Positions 5,891 to 8,544 of a DNA stretch of 8,544 nt are shown piece after piece. The stretch spans positions 1-8,544 of the forward strand of contig PXSE01000093.1 in NCBI GenBank assembly GCA_003022905.1. The letters are read 5' to 3'. Under the pieces are notes generated by a model. It was not told where the DNA came from. It was given only the letters and a program-made list of their open reading frames with translations, and did no database searches. Origin of the DNA: Halobacteriales archaeon QS_9_68_42. Lineage in GTDB: Archaea > Halobacteriota > Halobacteria > Halobacteriales > Haloarculaceae. Made by a program: the position numbers and the translations under genes. How positions within the stretch are numbered: the first letter of the stretch is position 1; each line of letters opens with the position of its first letter.

Positions 5891-5919
5891 CTGCCGAAAG
5901 ACACGAGCAGTGACCAGCC

Positions 5920-6981
5920 GTGTCCCAGGACCCACCGGACCGACGTGACGACGCGGGACCGATCCTCGTCCCGGTCGGCGAGTCGGTCACGCTACGACAG
6001 ACCGTCGCCTACGCGGTCCGCGAGGCCCTCGAGGCCGGCGGCGAAATACACTTCGTCGAGGCGGTCGCCTGGCACGACATCGGCGACGTCGGCGCCGAGG
6101 TCCGCGAGGCAACGGAGGAGCGCCTCAAACGGGTCGCCATCTGGGCCGACGAGGACGCCGGCGAGGCCGACCTCGACGTTGAGACGGCCGTCGTCGGCGC
6201 CGAGGAGTACCTCTTCGGGCCCGACGACTACGCGCGGGTGCTGGCGGCGTACGCCGATGACCACGGCATCGACCGGGTGACCGTCGACCCGGAGTACAGT
6301 CCGGGCGGCAACGTCCCGATACTCCGGCCGATGGAGGCCGACCTCGTCGAGTCCGGCCTGTTCGTCGAGGAGCCCCCCGTCGACCGGCGGACCCGGCGAG
6401 GACGGCTCCTCCGGCGCGGCGGCGTCCTCCAGTTCGGAACGCTGTTCGGCATCTCCTTTCTGTTCTACCAGCTACTGAGCGGCTTCACCCTCGCGGGATT
6501 CGACCTCGTGACCGGCGCCGCGAGCGCGACGCTCGTGGCCGCGATGCTGCACCGCATCACGTTCAGCGACCGTCTCCGACCGACGACGGTCGGCCGGCAG
6601 CTGGTTCGGCTCGTCATCTACGCGCCGTACCTCGTCTACGAGATAATCAAGTCGAACCTGCTGGTCTCCTACGTTATCCTCCACCCGGACCTGCCCATCG
6701 AACCACGGATGACGGAGGTGGAGTGCGCCCTCTGGGGCGGGATGCCGGTGACCGCGCTGGCCAACAGCATCACGCTGACCCCGGGAACGCTCACCGTCCG
6801 GACCCGCGGCCGCGGCCTGGTCGTCCACACGCTGGTCCCGGCGGCCCGCGAGGGCCTGTTTGACGGGGCCCTCGAGCGCGGCGTCCGGTTCATTTTCTAC
6901 GGCCGGCGGGCGCTCGCGGTCGCCTCCCCGCGGGAGCGCGGCGACTGCCGCATCATCGACGAGGGAGGTGACGAGGAGTGA
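5920..6981 (+). CDS. mnhE: Mnh/Mrp Na+/H+ antiporter subunit E with N-terminal Usp-like domain
   Basis: A 353-aa protein with two parts. Residues about 13-155 resemble a universal-stress-protein-like domain (PILVPVGESVTLRQTVAYAV, then an alternating alpha/beta pattern with VEAV, VETAVVGAEEY and DRVTVDPEY). Residues about 165-345 are the MnhE subunit: membrane segments around 168-190 and 194-210, then APYLVYEIIKSNLLVSYVIL (225-244) and NSITLTPGTLTVRTRGRGL (282-300), the family's most recognisable motif. MnhE is a membrane subunit of the multisubunit cation/proton antiporter. The Usp-like part would face the cytoplasm and could sense nucleotide or energy state (inference). The GTG at 5920 is set by a TGA in frame at 5911-5913; no good Shine-Dalgarno sequence precedes it. 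Typical bacterial MnhE is about 160 aa, so the extra length is all the N-terminal domain. First gene of the operon; its stop overlaps the start of mnhF. Confidence 0.92.
   Translation: MSQDPPDRRDDAGPILVPVGESVTLRQTVAYAVREALEAGGEIHFVEAVAWHDIGDVGAEVREATEERLKRVAIWADEDAGEADLDVETAVVGAEEYLFGPDDYARVLAAYADDHGIDRVTVDPEYSPGGNVPILRPMEADLVESGLFVEEPPVDRRTRRGRLLRRGGVLQFGTLFGISFLFYQLLSGFTLAGFDLVTGAASATLVAAMLHRITFSDRLRPTTVGRQLVRLVIYAPYLVYEIIKSNLLVSYVILHPDLPIEPRMTEVECALWGGMPVTALANSITLTPGTLTVRTRGRGLVVHTLVPAAREGLFDGALERGVRFIFYGRRALAVASPRERGDCRIIDEGGDEE
6964..6970 (+). promoter_or_regulatory. Ribosome binding site for mnhF
   Basis: GGAGGTG seven bases before the GTG at 6978, inside the end of mnhE. It supports the GTG start, which overlaps the mnhE stop as GTGA. 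Confidence 0.65.
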
Positions 6982-7250
6982 TCGTCGAGGACGCCCTGCT
7001 CGTGACGGCGGCTGCGCTAGTCGTGCTCGCGGTCGTGGTGCTGTACCGCGCCGTCCGCGGCCCGACGATGCAGGACCGGGTCGTCGCCGTCAATGTCCTC
7101 GGCACGAACACCGTCGTCATCCTCGCGCTGCTGTCGGCGGCGCTGGACGTCCCTTACTTCCTCGACATCGCCCTGGTGTACGCGCTTCTAAACTTCCTAA
7201 TGGCGGTCGCCATCTCGAAGTTCACCGTCGACCGCGGGGGGGTGATGTGA
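6978..7250 (+). CDS. mnhF: Mnh/Mrp antiporter subunit F
   Basis: A 90-aa small membrane subunit with three predicted helices: residues about 5-23, 37-57 and 60-80. The family signature is clear in YRAVRGPTMQDRVVAVNVLG (23-42), a loop conserved across MnhF/MrpF proteins, followed by NTVVILALLS and FLDIALVYALLNFLMAVAIS. The length is normal. The GTG start overlaps the mnhE TGA (GTGA) and has a good ribosome binding site, so translation is probably coupled. mnhG starts two bases after its stop. MnhF is an essential small subunit of the Mrp complex in bacteria; the same role here is inferred from homology and gene order. Confidence 0.94.
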   Translation: MIVEDALLVTAAALVVLAVVVLYRAVRGPTMQDRVVAVNVLGTNTVVILALLSAALDVPYFLDIALVYALLNFLMAVAISKFTVDRGGVM

Positions 7251-7251
7251 C

Positions 7252-7557
7252 GTGACGCCGCTGGATATCGCCATCGTCGTCCTGCTCGCCGGCGGCGTCT
7301 TCTTCACGCTCGTCTCGGCGGTCGGCGTCGTCCGCCTGCCGGACATCTACGCCCGCGCCCACACCGCCAGCCAGACGGACACGCTCGGGGCGGGACTGAC
7401 GCTCGTGGCCGTCGCCCTGGCGCTCGGCGTCGAGACCACCACCGTCAAGACCGTCCTGCTCCTGATGTTCATCTTCATTACCAACCCGACGGCGGCCCAC
7501 GCCATCGCCCGGGCCGCCGACGAGGAGGGCATCGAGCCCTGGAGGGAGGACCGATGA
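7252..7557 (+). CDS. mnhG: Mnh/Mrp antiporter subunit G
   Basis: A 101-aa membrane subunit with three helices (about residues 4-27, 46-62 and 64-82). The signature GVVRLPDIYARAHTASQTDT (25-44) is the conserved MnhG/PhaG loop, followed by GAGLTLVAVAL and LLLMFIFITNPTAAHAIARA. The C-terminus is short and charged (DEEGIEPWREDR). The GTG start at 7252 follows the mnhF stop by one base and is preceded by a G-rich run that may serve for ribosome binding. The last codons overlap the next gene as ATGA. The E-F-G order is the standard one for Mrp operons. Confidence 0.95.
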   Translation: MTPLDIAIVVLLAGGVFFTLVSAVGVVRLPDIYARAHTASQTDTLGAGLTLVAVALALGVETTTVKTVLLLMFIFITNPTAAHAIARAADEEGIEPWREDR

Positions 7558-8093
7558 CCGAGTACGTCGCCTACGCGCTGGTCGTGTTCGTCGTCGCCAC
7601 GGCACTGGCAACGGCGCTCCTCCGGGACGTGCTGGCGGCCATCATCGTCTTCGCCGCCTACAGCCTCGGGATGGCGCTACTGTACGCGTTCCTCCTGGCG
7701 CCGGATGTCGCCCTCACGGAGGCGGTCATCGGCGCCGGCGTGACGACGGTGCTTCTGCTCCTGACCATCGCCAAGACGGTCCGGCCGACCGACGACCGGA
7801 CGCTGGAACGACCCGACCCCCGCGCGCTGCTGGCCTGCGGCGCTCTCGCGGTCGTGTTCGGGCTGACGCTGCCCGGCCTGCCGGCCGTCGGCGACCCGAC
7901 CGCCCCCATCATCTCCTACGAGGCGGTAACCGGCCACTACCTCACGGCGTCCTACAAGGAGACGGGCGTCAAGAACACCGTCACGGCGGTGCTTGCGGCC
8001 TACCGCGGCTTCGACACGTTCGGCGAGGCCACCGTCGTCTTCGCCGCCGGTGTCGCGGTGCTTGTCGTCCTCCGGCGGGAGGTGCTCACATGA
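7554..8093 (+). CDS. MbhD/MbhE-like antiporter subunit (DUF4040 type; MrpA C-terminal equivalent)
   Basis: A 179-aa membrane protein corresponding to the C-terminal part of bacterial MrpA, here as a separate gene. Residues about 1-73 form the MbhD-like (DUF4040) domain with three helices and the signature APDVALTEAVIGAGVTTVLL (49-68), which includes the conserved acidic residue of helix 3. Residues about 90-108 form one further helix. Residues about 130-175 match MbhE, with TAVLAAYRGFDTFGEATVVF (144-163) and a final helix. Haloarchaeal records often call such proteins 'subunit B' or DUF4040 protein. The ATG at 7554 overlaps the mnhG stop (ATGA) and follows GGAGGA at 7545-7550. Its own stop overlaps the ATG of the next gene. 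In the complex this part is thought to link the small subunits to the large antiporter-like subunits (established for Mrp/MBH structures, inferred here). Confidence 0.9.
   Translation: MTEYVAYALVVFVVATALATALLRDVLAAIIVFAAYSLGMALLYAFLLAPDVALTEAVIGAGVTTVLLLLTIAKTVRPTDDRTLERPDPRALLACGALAVVFGLTLPGLPAVGDPTAPIISYEAVTGHYLTASYKETGVKNTVTAVLAAYRGFDTFGEATVVFAAGVAVLVVLRREVLT
8077..8084 (+). promoter_or_regulatory. Ribosome binding site for mnhB
   Basis: GGGAGGTG five bases before the ATG at 8090. It confirms this ATG rather than the second in-frame ATG at 8147 as the start of mnhB. Confidence 0.6.
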
Positions 8094-8544
8094 GCGCCGG
8101 GGACGCCGACGCCAACCGGGGGACCTACACCGAGAGCGAGGTCATCATGAGCACCGTCCGAGTCGTGACGCCGTTCGTGCTCACGTTCGGTCTCTATGTC
8201 ACCTTCCACGGCGCGGACTCGCCCGGCGGCGGCTTCCAGGGCGGCGCGCTGGTCGGGACCGTGGTGCTGATGCTCGCGTTCGCGTTCGGCATCGACTCGA
8301 CGCGGCGCTGGCTCGGCCGAAAGGCCGTCACCGCCGTCGCCTGCCTTGGACTGCTGATCTTCGCCGGCATCGGCTTCGGCAGCGTTGTCATGGGCGGTGG
8401 CTTCCTCGAGTACGACCTCTACCCGCTGAAGAAGTCCGCGAAGTACGGCATCGAGGCCGTCGAAATCGGCGGCATCGCCTTGATCGTCGGCGGCGTCATC
8501 ACCGGGCTGTTCTTCCTGACGGCCGCCGGCCCCGGGGGTGAGGA
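8090..8544 (+). CDS. mnhB: Mnh/Mrp antiporter subunit B, 3' partial
   Basis: The frame starts at ATG 8090 (overlapping the previous stop as ATGA) and stays open to the window end, giving 151 full codons. After a polar, acidic head of about 20 residues (MSAGDADANRGTYTESEVIM) comes the MnhB domain: VRVVTPFVLTFGLYVTFHGA, then the hallmark SPGGGFQGGALVGTVVL, then helices around residues 93-110 and 127-146. The loop FLEYDLYPLKK and the segment KYGIEAVEIGGIALIVGG are also family-like. The visible part is nearly full length, so only a short C-terminus is missing. The antiporter-like large subunits (mnhC, mnhD and others) would be expected beyond the window. Confidence 0.93.
   Translation, partial: MSAGDADANRGTYTESEVIMSTVRVVTPFVLTFGLYVTFHGADSPGGGFQGGALVGTVVLMLAFAFGIDSTRRWLGRKAVTAVACLGLLIFAGIGFGSVVMGGGFLEYDLYPLKKSAKYGIEAVEIGGIALIVGGVITGLFFLTAAGPGGE

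Noticed and set aside
5488..5919. CRISPR array or tRNA/attachment site in the 432-base gap
   Set aside because: Only two copies of the 28/29-base repeat with unequal content between them, and no cloverleaf-like sequence; a local duplication plus a MITE accounts for it.

Overview
The window comes from a haloarchaeon. It is very GC-rich, third codon positions are almost always G or C, the predicted proteins are strongly acidic, and the gene content is archaeal: pantoate kinase plus phosphopantothenate synthetase for CoA synthesis, a PolX with PHP domain, and a Usp-fused MnhE. I cannot name the genus.

Layout: (1) 1-1718 (+), the 3' part of a family X DNA polymerase/PHP exonuclease gene whose start lies before the window. 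(2) 1805-2284 (+), a Mut7-C (PIN-like) RNase-domain protein with a C-terminal zinc ribbon. (3) Four minus-strand genes, in transcription order from 5487 down to 2281: pantoate kinase, a five-helix membrane protein of unknown function that is frameshifted, 4-phosphopantoate--beta-alanine ligase, and a four-helix haloarchaeal membrane protein that is also frameshifted and seems to lack half of its Cys motif. The last gene ends convergently on the Mut7-C gene, and their stop codons overlap. (4) 5488-5919, a gene-free stretch holding a complete 208-bp MITE-like element with terminal inverted repeats, a large internal hairpin and a perfect 8-bp target duplication. The element lies between two copies of a promoter-like direct repeat. 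(5) 5920 to the end (+), the start of an Mnh/Mrp-type multisubunit Na+/H+ antiporter operon: mnhE (with an N-terminal Usp-like domain), mnhF, mnhG, an MbhD/MbhE-like subunit (DUF4040 type) and mnhB, which runs off the window. Consecutive genes are coupled by overlapping or nearly touching start and stop codons.

How the genes work together: pantoate kinase and phosphopantothenate synthetase catalyse consecutive archaeal CoA steps (pantoate to 4-phosphopantoate, then to 4-phosphopantothenate). The Mnh subunits would assemble in the cytoplasmic membrane as one cation/proton antiporter, a typical need of a salt-in halophile. PolX and Mut7-C look like nucleic acid maintenance or processing enzymes.

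I see no CRISPR array, tRNA, rRNA, phage or defence locus. The least ordinary items are the intact MITE just upstream of the pantoate kinase promoter, the duplicated promoter-like segment it splits, and the two frameshifted membrane genes.
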